Origin: Benincasa hispida
Lineage: Eukaryota; Streptophyta; Magnoliopsida; Cucurbitales; Cucurbitaceae
Length of the DNA stretch: 64,000 bases
Assembly: GCF_009727055.1 (NCBI RefSeq)
Contig: NC_052351.1
Location: 12,595,019 to 12,659,018, forward strand
Direction of reading: 5' to 3'
The translations under genes and the position numbers were made by a program. Numbering within the stretch: position 1 is the first letter of the stretch; each line of letters begins with the position of its first letter. Shown one piece after another: positions 24,498 through 35,409 of the stretch. Under the pieces are notes generated by a model. That model was not told the origin of the DNA, did no database searches, and saw nothing but the letters and a program-made list of their open reading frames with translations.

Positions 24498-26779
24498 TTT
24501 TGTTCGTGGATATGGAAAATGAAATTATATTCCATATTATCTAAGATTTTTCAATTGAATAATTTGGTTGACATTGAACCGGATTGATACATTAAACAAA
24601 ATTTTATAAAGTTTAATTGAATGAAACAAATCTAGATAATGTAGTATATGATTATTTTATACCAGTGGCCTTAAATTAATCGATTGAATTAAATACGTTT
24701 GATATAACATTACTGATTTATTTGGCCAATATGCATGCATGTTGTTTAATTCAAGAGACTCGTGTTTATTTATTATTTTTATTGTCTGACAGTTTTGTTT
24801 ATTTTGTAAATATCCACGTGTGTCCCTAAAACTTGAGTTGTATTAAACTAATACTTATATCTATTTAAATTAGATAAAAATTTTAATTTGAATCAACTAA
24901 ACTGAACCTTCACTATGTCTATCTTTGATAATCATACATGCATTAATTCTTAAATATGTTCAAACTTATCTTAATGTTGATTTTGTAAAATAGATTGTTA
25001 AAATAAAAATATAAATGATTCGAAATTCTAAATATGATTATAAATTAATTAATTTATAAAAAAAAATAGAAGTTTAATTAATAAATTTATAAAAATTTCA
25101 TATGATTATTGATTCAAACTTTATGTCGTCACACTAATTTTTTTTTTTAAAAGAAATCATAAAGCATAAAAAAGGATTGGAACTCAGAAGCTTCGTGAAA
25201 ATCAAGACATAGCTTTAATTTTTAATGCTTATAAGAGTGTCTTTACTCTTTAAATCCAAATAAAGAAAAAGATGTTTTTTAATATACAAAATGTGTACGA
25301 ATAATTTGTTTTTTTTACTTGCAAGTTCTTAAAATTATCTTTGGATTTCGGGAATCTTTGTAAATATTGTTTTTTTTTAAATACATAAAAAGAAAAATCA
25401 CACGAATAATGAATATAGTGTGGACTGTGGAGAGCGTACACCTCGAGAACAGTATTTATTTTTAAAGCATAGTTGTATTAAATAGTTATAACTAATAATT
25501 ATAAAGAAAAATACACCTCAGCAACACGCTATTTGATTAAAGTACAACTTTATTAGTTCCCCTCAAAAGAAAAAAAAAAACTTTAATAATTTCATATTTG
25601 TTTCTCTACATGTACACGTACGACTTCATTAATTTCATGCTTTGATTTACATTTCTTTTTTTTTTTTTTCCTTTTAAATTCTGTTTATAATTTCTATTAC
25701 CTTGACCAGTTAATCTAGGTTGAAATTTACCCTAATTTTTATATATACGTAACGAAAATATATATAAATCTTTTTAAAGATGATCACATGTTAATTTTAA
25801 TTAGACTAGTGGATGTATACTTGATTTGAATTCCAATATTAAGTCAATATAATGTAGAAACTCCGATATGCTGACAAAAAATGGATATCATATATATAAA
25901 ACCATTTGAATTTTGACGTTTCTCTCACGTATGATTTTAATTGTTACTCAACTCTCATCATTTTGTTATGATATTAATTTCATCTCCTCTACTTTATTCA
26001 CATGCGCAAGATCTTCGTATACATTCAATTCCAACATTTATTCATAGAAAAAGATTAATAAGATAGATTAATAAGATATTGTAACTTTAGAGATGGAGAT
26101 TACACAAATGGTTCATCTATAAAATTATTTATAATACGAAAGCAAGTGAATTTGAAGTTACTCAACCTCCACCTGCCCACAAAACTAGTCGAATTGATAT
26201 GCTTCCCGGATGTTGAATCCTAATAGGGGAGAGAAAGTCGAAATAGTCTAGTAAGACCATAAATACATTGAAAATTAAATTTATTATTCACTAGAAAAAC
26301 AAACCTAAGCCTCACATATCAACTTTCTAACTTAAATTTCAGGCGTGCATTACTAAAATCACACAGTGTGCATAACTTTCTACTTAATGGGTTATATTGT
26401 TTTTTTTTAATACAAATCTATCGTTGTTGGACATACGTCATAATTCAACTTTTAGCATCAATATATATATATATAAACATATTAGTCACTCTTTTATTAA
26501 ATTTTATAAATCTATTCTAATATCTCTCCGGTCACATCTATACAACTTTTTACCTTAAGTTTATTTATCTCCATTTAGAAACTAAAAGTCGAAAATGAGA
26601 TATTTTCTAAGCCCTTTTCTGGTCCACTCACACGTAGATTTATTATTGCTAGTAGCCTTGCAATTTGGAAACAATTTACAGCAATTTCTCTTTTTTAACC
26701 CAAGCGGATGGTAAAAAATTTCACTTTTTTTTTTTGGAAATTTCTATTTGTACCCATACTTTTGTCCATATTCACATAA
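22370..26779. other. Intergenic DNA, no gene seen
   Basis: AT-rich with scattered CACGTG words, a poly-A run at about 24406-24429 and (TA)n at 24467-24494. The patch 23030-23400 ('gtatgtcccaccccaaagc', 'ggctacacccctcaatcc') looks like old transposon text. The minus-strand frame at 22848-23162 has no recognisable domain. Confidence 0.4.
24467..24494. repeat. (TA)n microsatellite
   Basis: About 14 TA units, preceded by a poly-A run at 24406-24429. Confidence 0.9.
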
Positions 26780-27140
26780 TTTACCCCACTCGATGCCGGT
26801 GGTAAACGAGCTATTTGAGGACTACGGCTACCCCTTATCCAGTGGAAAATTCATTCCGCCGTCAGGCACGTGTGCATTGCTACTCATGGCACGTGCGCAG
26901 GCCTCTCACCTTAAAAAAAAATGTTAAAATTAGAAAACTGAAGAGTAGTACATAAACGAAAGGAGGGCTGGGATCGGGTACGGCGTATCCATAAACTAAC
27001 ACGTGTTAGTTTCACCGCTAAAGTTACAGCTGTATGCTGACTATTGTCGTAAACTCCCAGACGCGATCCTGCCACGTAAGGCCCATACACAAACTGTGTG
27101 AACCTTCACACTTATCGTAGTCCCTCGTAGGGTCTTGGTC
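26780..27140. promoter_or_regulatory. GC-richer island with G-box cluster and 20-bp palindrome
   Basis: CACGTG cores occur at 26867, 26890 and 27000, and CACGTA at 27073. The third core is the centre of AAACTAACACGTGTTAGTTT (26993-27012), a perfect 20-bp palindrome. The base composition contrasts with the AT-rich surroundings. CACGTG is the binding core of plant bZIP (ABRE/G-box), bHLH/PIF and BZR factors. The nearest recognised gene start downstream is 2.1 kb away at 29125, so the target is unknown. Confidence 0.45.
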
Positions 27141-27261
27141 TAAATTAGAAAAAATAAAAAATAAAAATAAAACTGCGCCACTAGAAAAAATAAAATTATA
27201 ATTAAAGGAAACCAAAAGGGAAAAATACATTGTTGTCCTTAGAATTTAAGCGTACTTTATT

Positions 27262-27542
27262 GGTTTAAATACTATTTTTTAAGTCTTTATACCTTGGTTT
27301 TGGCAATTTATTTTGGTCTTTGTATTTCTTCTTCAAAGAACGAAAATAATCACTTTTTTGAAGGTTCAAAGACCATAATTAACTAAAGTCAAAAGTATAA
27401 GTATGAAAATAAATATTTTAAAAGTATATAAACTAAAATAAATCAAATATGAAAATATAGGGACTAAAATGCATATTTTGAAACTATAGGAACCAAGATG
27501 AACTAAAATCAAAAGTATAAGAAACAAAATAGTATTTAAACC
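27262..27542. mobile_element. Mutator-like MITE with 17-bp TIR and 8-9 bp TSD
   Basis: 281 bp. GGTTTAAATACTATTTT occurs at the left end and as its exact reverse complement at the right end. The flanks are TACTTTATT (27253-27261) and TACTTTATG (27543-27551), 8 of 9 identical, matching the Mutator-type 9-bp duplication. The interior has mirrored 'ttttggtc' and 'gactaaaat' text. Confidence 0.8.
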
Positions 27543-27610
27543 TACTTTATGTTAATCTATAAGTTTTAAAATGTTATATTTTATTTGTGAATTTTGAGTT
27601 TAATTTCAAA

Positions 27611-27904
27611 CTCTATTTGATATCTATTTTGTTTTATGTTTTCGATTTTTAAAATTTATGTATATTCTCTCTCATTTCTTACAATTATTTGCATATTTTG
27701 AATATATAGTTAAATTATTAGTCAAATTCGAAAAACAAAACCAAGTTTTCGAAAAACTACTTTTTTGAATTTTCAAATTTTGGCTTAGTTTTACACCATA
27801 GGTAAAAAAATAGATAACAAATAAATAAATTTAGAGGTAAAGTGAGTGTTTATAGGTTTACTTTTAAAAAACAATGAAAAAAAAACAAATAATTATCAAA
27901 TGAG
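27611..27904. mobile_element. hAT-like MITE, diverged second copy
   Basis: Same order of words as the MITE at 9990-10358: 'attttgttttatgttttcga', 'ctcatttcttacaatt', 'aaaaactacttttttgaatt', 'aaattttggcttagtttt', 'aaaaaaacaaataattatca'. The termini 'atttgatatctattttg' and 'caaataattatcaaat' are inverted relative to each other. No clean target-site duplication remains. Confidence 0.6.
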
Positions 27905-28780
27905 ATCTGTCTTTGAATTTCATAATGTAACATTTTTATTAATAGCTATTGAGCTTTGTTTCAATTTAGTTTTTAAAAAATATAATTTACACTTTTATAA
28001 TCCTTTTTCCCCTTAATAAATATTTACTTTTTGATTTTTAAATCTTAATGTTAATATCTATCGATTAATTTAAAATAATTATAATTAATTATTCTTTACC
28101 ATCTTTTAATACTATCAAATTTAATTTTAAAACCTCATTTCACGATTATTTTAAATTAATTAACTGATATTCAACACCAAACATCAAAGTGACCATTAGC
28201 GAAAACTCAAGTATAATAGAGCAAAAACGACACTTAGGGACTAGATAAAACCAAAACTTAGAATTTAAGAAAAAAAATGTCACATTTTATAACGAGGGAT
28301 TAAATGGAAATCAAACTCAAACCTTAAAGATAAAAATATAACATTAGAAATACCTATACATCAAATGAAAATGTCAAAATCTTAATCTAACAACAATGTC
28401 ATTAAAATGCCCATGCAGATGAATAGTTCTAAACAAAATTTATAAAAAACAAAAAACATAAAAAATTTAAATTAATAAATAAAAATTTGATGTTTTTTAA
28501 ATAAATTAAGATGTTTATTAAGTATACTATACTTACATTAGTAATATGCTATGACTTAATTTTATGTCACATAAATAATTTTTCTGTCAAAACTCTATAA
28601 AACTATACAAATATTGAAATGTCGAACTTGGTTGACAATCTAAAAATTAAAATGAAAGGAGATTATTGTAATTTGGAACAAAACGACGCCGGTTTGGTGA
28701 CTTGCCGACGGTCCCAGCACGGAATTGGTACCCCACCAGAGAGCTGTCTTAAGGCAAAAGATGAAACCAGGGGAGGGAGC
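27905..28780. other. AT-rich DNA upstream of the ARM-repeat gene
   Basis: Contains 'agggactagataaaacc' and 'gagggattaaatgg', resembling further MITE arms at about 28200-28340. From 28680 on, composition becomes gene-proximal (gccggtttggtgacttgccg). Confidence 0.35.
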
Positions 28781-28796
28781 TGTGACGGTTGTCACA
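28781..28796. promoter_or_regulatory. Dyad element upstream of the ARM-repeat gene
   Basis: TGTGAC-ggtt-GTCACA is a perfect 6-bp inverted repeat with a 4-bp spacer, about 330 bp upstream of the start codon in the presumed promoter. TGAC cores are bound by WRKY and TALE-type factors; which one, if any, is unknown. Confidence 0.3.
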
Positions 28797-29124
28797 TCCG
28801 ACTCTCCTGTTTGCACAAATGGATGGCTAAGATGAGTCGGATGAGATAAGAGGTGGCCCAACTTTCCGTTATTAAAATGGCCTGTGACCATTACAACCAT
28901 ACAAACCCTCGTAGTTCTATCGAAACCCATATTCCCAAAAAAGGTGTAGTAAATGTAAAACCACACTCATACACAAACCCAAAAATACCATTTCTCTTCC
29001 GCCGTTAGATTCCTTTCTTTCTCTCTCTGTTTTCTCTTTTCCGGCCATGAAATTTTCCCGACAAACAGACTGAAATTGGAATTTTGGGGGTTTTGAACTG
29101 AGATTTTGATTTCCAGTTTTGGAA
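28797..29124 (+). promoter_or_regulatory. Proximal promoter and 5' leader of the ARM-repeat gene
   Basis: No convincing TATA box. A pyrimidine-rich leader (ttcctttctttctctctctg near 29010) precedes the start. An ATG at 29047 opens a short upstream frame (MKFSRQTD then stop). Confidence 0.35.
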
Positions 29125-30607
29125 ATGGTGTCGCTTGAGGATTCTCATTCCACTTCTAATCGGTTTCCTTTAAGCAGAAATTGTTACAGTCCGTCGTCTA
29201 CCACTTCCAGTAAAATTAGCCGGAACATTGGCCGTTCTATGCGTACTATTCGCTCTAATTTCTTTCAAGATGATAATAGTTGCACCTTTAATGGCTCTGT
29301 TGCAGCGAAATCCAGCTGTATATCTGAGAATCTCACCGATTCTGTCATCGACCTTAGGCTTGGCGAGTTGGCATCACGTAGCCCTAAATGGCCCAAGCAA
29401 TCTTCTGAACAGGAACAGGATTTTCTTGAACTTTCCCATGCTTTCAGTGATTTCTCTGCTTGTAGCAGTGATATTTCCGGGGAGTTGCAGAGACTTGCAA
29501 GTTTGCCCTCCATGGCGGTTGTTCCTAAACGAGAAGGTGAAGATGCTGACCCCGAGCCTGAACCTTGTTTAGGGTTTTTGCAGAGGGAGAATTTCTCCAC
29601 TGAGATTATTGAGAGTATTTCGCCCGAAGATCTACAGCCGACTGTCAAGATCTGCATCGATGGGCTTCAGGCATCGTCAATTGCAGTGAAGCGATCTGCG
29701 GCGGCTAAACTGAGGCTTCTGGCGAAGAATCGGTCTGATAATCGGGTACTCATTGGGGAGTCCGGGGCTGTTCCTGCTTTAATTCCTTTGCTTCGATCTA
29801 CCGATCCATGGACACAAGAGCACGCTGTAACTGCCTTGCTGAATCTCTCACTCCACGAGTCTAATAAAGTTATTATTACGAATGCTGGAGCCATAAAGTC
29901 GCTGGTTTATGCGCTCAAAACTGGCACCGAAACTTCGAAACAGAATGCAGCTTGTGCTCTGATGAGCCTCGCTTTGTTGGAGGAAAACAAAACTTCGATT
30001 GGGGTTTGCGGGGCTATTCCACCACTGGTATCTTTACTACTGAATGGATCGAATAGAGGGAAAAAGGACGCGCTCACTACACTCTACAAGCTTTGCTCGA
30101 TCAAACCGAACAAGGAGCGGGCCGTCACGGCCGGAGCTGTGAAACCATTGGTGGCGCTAGTAGCGGAGCAAGGCACGGGTTTAGCAGAGAAAGCGATGGT
30201 GGTTCTTAATAGCTTGGCTGGGATTCAAGAGGGAAAGGATGCGATTGTGGAAGAGGGTGGAATTGCTGCGCTAGTGGAAGCAATTGAAGATGGGTCGGTG
30301 AAAGGGAAGGAATTTGCGGTGTTGACACTCTTGCAACTGTGTGTTGAGAGTATGAGAAATAGAGGATTGCTTGTAAGGGAAGGTGGAATTCCACCTCTGG
30401 TTGCTCTTTCGCAGACTGGAAGCGTTCGAGCAAAGCATAAGGTGATTACCAAAAACTGATTAGCCACCAATTATTACACGATTCTCGTTAACTGATTCTA
30501 TGAAATGAACATCTTATTGATGACAATTTGCTAAACTTTTGCAGGCGGAAACGCTTCTGGGGTATTTAAGAGAACCAAGACAAGAAGCATCTTCATCAAG
30601 TCCTTAA
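29125..30607 (+). CDS. ARM-repeat protein, AT4G16490-like
   Basis: Exon 1 is 29125-30441, intron 30442-30544 (gtgatt to gcag, 103 bp), exon 2 30545-30607. The product is 459 aa. Without splicing, exon 1 would run to a false stop after VITKN; splicing restores the family C-terminus [21 protein letters not shown]. The N-terminal ~165 residues are Ser-rich, with the conserved blocks [23 protein letters not shown] and [19 protein letters not shown]. Residues ~175-445 form Armadillo repeats (e.g. [39 protein letters not shown]). There is no U-box, so it is an ARM-only relative of plant U-box E3 ligases, probably a protein-interaction scaffold; its partner is unknown. The neighbour INT4 is convergent. 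I chose the ATG at 29125 because the preceding in-frame TTG is not a plant start. Confidence 0.92.
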
Positions 30608-31866
30608 CACAAGGCGTGAGATGGGTTTTTTTAGAAGGTAATTGTATTATTAAGTAGTGGTATCGTGGTTGTTGTATATAGGGAGTGGTTTTTTTGATGG
30701 TTTGTACAGCGTGGTTGAGGAGGTTGGAAGAATGAAGATTGTAGAATGGAGTAAGTAGTGCAGTTAGTAAAGTAAAAAACTGACGATTAGAGAACAAGAT
30801 GTATGATTTTTAACTAGGTTATGGGATATCCTTTTTTAATGACATTCCGTTTTACTAAATAGTGGAATATCTTGGTTTGCTTTTCTGGGTTTGGGGATTT
30901 GATGAAAATTCTGATTGGTTGTGTGTTTTGTATGGGTGAACCCAAATTCTGTGGAACTGATCGTCTTGTTTTACATATTAAAGCTGCGAATTGCACAAAA
31001 TTTTGTAATACTCAGTGTGTTGGATTCTCAGCACAAGTTAATCTCTCTCCCTTCTTTAATTGTGATTGAAACTTACTGAGTTCAGTGGTCTGAGAAGCTT
31101 AACGTTCTATTCATACATTCATACAAAAGAAGAAATATCTTGTTAAGCCTACTTGCAATTGCATGAACATGAAGATGAACATCATCATCTCAGGCGAAGG
31201 CCACAGGCTGGGTGGTGTGGATGCCCCACCATAGATTTAGAAATATTTTGTAGGGTTTTAGTCTCTTACTCCGTCTTGTCGTTTAGGGGTGAATTATTAG
31301 TTGGCAGAGCAGGTATGTTTTGTCCTGCCGCTGCTTGCTGTGCTGTTCATCATTTCCTATTTCTATTCAAAATCTCCCCTCTTTAAACCAATTTTTTACA
31401 CGACCCGATTGTCGGTGTCCTTCAGCTGAAGGGAGCCCCTACAATTACAAACTCTTCCCATCTCTCTCTCTCTTGGCTTGTTATTAGTTTTTTATTTCAT
31501 TGACGTTAGTTGAGCTGTATTAGAATGCCCTTTCCTTTCCTTTCATCTAAAGCAAACAAAATGTTCCACGGTTAATCTTTCAATTCTGTCCTTTTCATTT
31601 CTATTGAGTTCATTTAATACTCTCTCCATTTCACTATATGGATGTAAAAAAAAAAAAAAAAAAAAATAGTAAGAGAAAATCTCTCCATTTAAAAAAATAA
31701 TAACAACAAAAAAAATCTTATCCAAACAATCCTACAACAAAATAAATTCGGATGTAAAAAAAAAAAAAAAAAAAACTAGTAAGAAGAAAAGACAATAAAA
31801 CAAGAGTTGCAAGTGGATAAAGTTAATAATAAATAATAACCAATCATGCATTGTTGTCGTCCACAA

Positions 31867-31872
31867 TTTATT
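31867..31872 (-). terminator. Polyadenylation signal of INT4
   Basis: AATAAA on the minus strand, about 120 bp downstream of the stop at 31990, in the expected position. Confidence 0.5.
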
Positions 31873-31886
31873 CCAACTTACCAAAA

Positions 31887-31913
31887 GTTTCTCACAGTGA
31901 AACACTGAGAAAC
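31887..31913 (-). promoter_or_regulatory. 3' UTR hairpin of INT4
   Basis: GTTTCT-ca-CAGTG-aaa-CACTG-AGAAAC forms an 11-bp stem with a 2-nt bulge and a 3-nt loop, just before the polyadenylation signal in the INT4 transcript. Such a stem could affect 3'-end formation or stability; this is inferred. Confidence 0.4.
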
Positions 31914-31989
31914 ATCAAGTGTAGTTAAATAAAAGTTACGTCAATTTTGCTGAAGATTATTAAATTTAAAAGACATTCAAAAGTAAGAA

Positions 31990-34393
31990 TCATTGTGCAG
32001 AAACTTCCTTCTGGCCTTTACTACTCTTATGCCTCTTCCCTTGCTTAAGCAGCTCTTCAACCTCTTCAAATTGCAATCCTTTAGTTTCAGGTACTAAGAA
32101 ATATATACCAACCAATCCAAGTAATGAGAATCCTGCAAACAGCAGGAATGTTCCAGCTGCCCCAAGATTGTCCACCAATGTTAAAAATGTCTGACTAACT
32201 ATCAAATTTGATACCCAATTTGCAACTGCAGCAATTCCTCCTCCAGTTCCTCTGTATCTGAGTGGGTAAATCTCTGAGTTCAACACCCATGGTACTGTTC
32301 CCATTCCAGGTGCATATGAAATTATGTAAAGCCCCATTACCACCACTGCCAAGAAGCCAATCTTGCTCGGGCAACCTTCTGTGAACCATACTCGTCGGTT
32401 CGACCGACATGTGCCCCTCACGACCTTTGTCAAATCCAAGCATGCTCCAGGGAGATACTGATATTTCATTCAACATACAACTTGTGAGTTTCTGTTGGGA
32501 GTGAGATTTAAAGCAATAAGAAAAAGAAAGGAAGTTGATGTTTTATATACCTCATCATCTCTATGGGCACAGAAACCACATTTTTGTTTTAAACATGACA
32601 TGCAGTTCCATGAAGATGCATCTGGAGCTGAGACATAGGCCGGACAGGTAGAGTTACTTCCAAAGTGAGAAGATTCCAGGGCATCAATGGATGGAGCATG
32701 GCTAGCAGATTGGAAGAACACTCCGGCCAACACCACAAGGCAAGCGATAATTCCAATCATCGAGATGATCATAATTCGTCGTCTACCGTATCTGTCAACT
32801 GTAAGCATGCTGACAACAGTGCCAGCGGCATTGAGAAAAGATGTAACGAGAGAAAGCGCCATGGCTGTTGTATTAGAAGCATATCCCGCAAACTGCATTA
32901 TGGTTGGACTGTAGTACATGACAGTGTTGATACCACAGAACTGCTGAGCTACTTGGGCAATGATCCCGGCCTGGAGCCCTCTTCGGACGACTTTGCTGCT
33001 CAGAGCCCCTTTAACTTTGGCTATTATACTACCATCTCCAATGGCACCTTCTTCTGCCTTTTCTTTTTCCACAGACTCATGCAACAATCTCATCTCTTCA
33101 TCAACTTGATTAGCAGGATATATCCTCTCCAGTATGGCTCTTGCGTCGTCTACTTTGTCCTGATCATCAGGAAAATGAGTATCAGTAAGTTTGATAAATC
33201 ACCTCTAATCCAGTCCATGAGAAAGACTACTAATGCAAAGAGTTAAGAAACATTAGAGGGAGGGAGTGAGAGATGGAAAAATAGAGTTTATTGATAAATG
33301 TGTAAATTTCAGTAGTGCAGACTGTTAAAATTGGCAGACTTCAGTTATTTAACATTGACTTATGAAGTCGGTGGACCAAACACCTTAAAACATGTTACCA
33401 CTATTGTTATAGAAGCTCAAAGGAACAAAGTTGTAGCATTTTTCAAACATTACCTGTCTGTAAAGCCACCTAGGAGACTCAGGCAGTGATAACATTAAAA
33501 CAAACTGAACCACAGCTGGAAGTCCTGCTACTCCAAGCATTAGACGCCATGTTAACTTGGTCTGCAACACAAATAAATTCAAACCTAAAAGTTCAAAATA
33601 AGAAAATAAAATTCACAGTTCATAACTTTAACCATCAGAAAGGAAGATCCATTTTACCTTAGTGAGGGCCAGGTTGATTAGATAGGAAAGAAATTGTCCT
33701 CCAGTAATTAGCAATCCATTAGTACTAACAAGAGCACCCCTTATTCTAGCAGGGGAAGCTTCTGATATGTAAAGAGGAGAAGTCATGGATGCCATTCCAA
33801 CTCCGAAACCAACTATAAGTCTCCCAACGATAATGAATCCAGGAAAGGGAGCAATAGCCATGACAATGGCACCGACAAAGAACACAACATCGGCAACTAG
33901 AATAGACATTTTTCGACCGAATTTATCGTTCATCCAACCACCAATTGCAGCACCCACAATAGCACCTGCTACAGCCATACTTACGATGGTTTCCTGTATA
34001 ATATAATCAATGAACCAAATGGTGAAAATAAGCACTATTTAAAAGAGACCAACCACCAAAAACTTAGGCCTAAAAGTAACTTGCCTGCAGCCATGTTTTC
34101 CGGTCAACTTCTTCAAAGTCCTCTCTAATGTAGAGCATAGCCCCAGAGATAACACCTGCAATGCAAAGCAACCAAAATGTAAAAATAACATCGTTGTACT
34201 CGTTATCGTCTTCGTCATAAAAATTTGAACAATAAGGCAATCGGGGTCGGGAATTACCAGTGTCGTATCCGAAAAGGAGACCGCCGATTCCAGCAGACAG
34301 AGCAAGGCGCATAATGTAAGGTGTCTTCCATGTTGTTTGCCAACATTCTGAGAACTCTGCCTTGTCTGCCTTTGCAGCACCTCCTTCCACCAT
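31990..34393 (-). CDS. INT4: Inositol transporter, INT4 type (MFS sugar porter)
   Basis: H+/myo-inositol symporter family; plant INT4 acts at the plasma membrane. Minus-strand exons: 34393-34258, 34155-34085, 33993-33658, 33561-33454, 33159-32551, 32457-31990; phases close, 575 aa. Start [18 protein letters not shown] matches the INT4 N-terminus. Motifs: [10 protein letters not shown] (TM1), [57 protein letters not shown]. Residues ~389-449 form the large extracellular loop with eight Cys (389, 403, 406, 411, 414, 426, 437, 449), the PSI-like loop of INT2/INT4. Oddities: intron 2 has a GC donor (CAG|gcaagt), and the usual TPGTWRWM reads TKLTWRLM at the exon 3/4 junction, without length change. 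The ARM-repeat neighbour is convergent. Function is confident, exact isoform slightly less. Confidence 0.94.
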
Positions 34394-35375
34394 TTTGAAT
34401 GATTCTGATCTTCAAATGGTTTTTGAGTTTTTAACTTACTCCAAAGGTTTGTGAAGATGGAGGAACCTTAATATTCTTAACAAACAACCTACAGGGAAAA
34501 CTGGAAACAACCGAAAGAAACAAAAAAAGAACAAAAAAAATCAAATCTTTAATAACGGTAAATTGCTAGAATCTCTAAGCAGATCGATCTTCGAGGACTG
34601 GGCCCATGTTTGAATTTTGAATTAAAATAAATTGCGTTCTTTGCATCCGTTACAAAAAACCAACCAACCAAACAAACGAAAATCGTCATATAAAATTTTC
34701 AAATTGATCGTTTATCGATGATTGAGATTTTGTTTTGAATTCAAAACAAATACAGAGTCTTCAACCAACAGTAAAAAATAATCAAATCAATCAAATGTGA
34801 ATAAAAGGAAAAGAAAATCGAAAGAACGGAAATTTAAACAGCCAAAAATTTCTGCAATTACCCACTTATGGGTAGGAAAAGATAATGGAAAAGGCATCAC
34901 CTTTTCAATATGAATGCAGAAGCTTCACTGCATGTGGACTTTCTGATTTACTCTGTCCCAAGGTTTATCGATTCACTAAAAAAATGGTGGCTAATGGAGG
35001 TTTATATAACAATAGATGGGAGTAAATATGTAATTTCCCAATTGGGTTAGGATTCCTATGAAGTTTTGGACGGTTAAAAGAAAGAAAAAAAAAGCATCAA
35101 ATGCGAGAGAATTGAAAATTCCTCATATTCCAAAATTGGAAAATACGATAATAGTTATCCAAATGGTATTAGATGTTATCTAATACGTGTAACAAAAATT
35201 CAAAAAATGAAGGGCACGAAACAATTTAGATAGTACTGAATTGAAAAGTGCCAGAAAAAGAACAAGAACAAGAAGAGGGGAAAGTAATATGGATCTTACC
35301 AAAATTTGGCTGTGAGTTGCGGTGACAGACATGCAGAAGCAGAACACAGAGTGTGGAAAAGCAGAGACAGTTGAA
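34394..35375 (-). other. INT4 5' leader with leader intron
   Basis: On the minus strand, a leader exon can run from about 35375 to 35300 (donor ttttg|gtaagatcc), join at the acceptor ccctgtag| before 34488, and reach the ATG at 34393. The implied leader intron is 34489-35299. An alternative first exon may end at 34901 (gaaaag|gtgatgcc) and use the same acceptor. Confidence 0.45.
35001..35008 (-). promoter_or_regulatory. Proximal TATA box of INT4 (possible second promoter)
   Basis: TATATAAA on the minus strand, inside the leader intron predicted from the distal promoter. A start about 30 bp downstream would give a short first exon ending at the donor at 34901. Confidence 0.4.
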
Positions 35376-35401
35376 GTGGGTCTTCTTGAAAGCAAAAAGT
35401 G

Positions 35402-35409
35402 AATATATA
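35402..35409 (-). promoter_or_regulatory. Distal TATA box of INT4
   Basis: 'tatatatt' on the minus strand, followed ~30 bp later by a leader that ends at the strong donor at 35300/35299. Confidence 0.4.

Larger units (their letters stand above)
30608..31989. other. Convergent 3' region between the ARM gene and INT4
   Basis: Carries 3' UTRs of both genes. No standard AATAAA is seen soon after the ARM stop. The small frames at 30872-31069 and 31153-31386 are not supported. A 14-bp palindrome, ccttcagctgaagg, is at 31421-31434. Two A-runs (about 31647-31666 and 31757-31775) follow near-identical 'ggatgta' words, a possible small duplication. Confidence 0.4.

Noticed and set aside
28640..28966. 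Open frames on both strands just upstream of the ARM-repeat gene
   Set aside because: They overlap the presumed promoter and each other and show no domain.
29228..30470. Shadow frames inside the ARM-repeat exon on both strands
   Set aside because: Explained by the real frame, which carries the ARM repeats.
30898..30962. Possible C/D snoRNA (tgatga ... ctga)
   Set aside because: The boxes occur by chance in the 3' UTR, and the terminal stem is at most three base pairs.
31400..31450. Possible miR319-like microRNA ('ctgaagggagc')
   Set aside because: Only a partial core match, and I find no complementary star arm within ~200 bp on either side.
32665..33246. Plus-strand open frame of 193 codons
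   Set aside because: It is antisense to INT4 exon 5; the minus-strand frame contains the transporter motifs.
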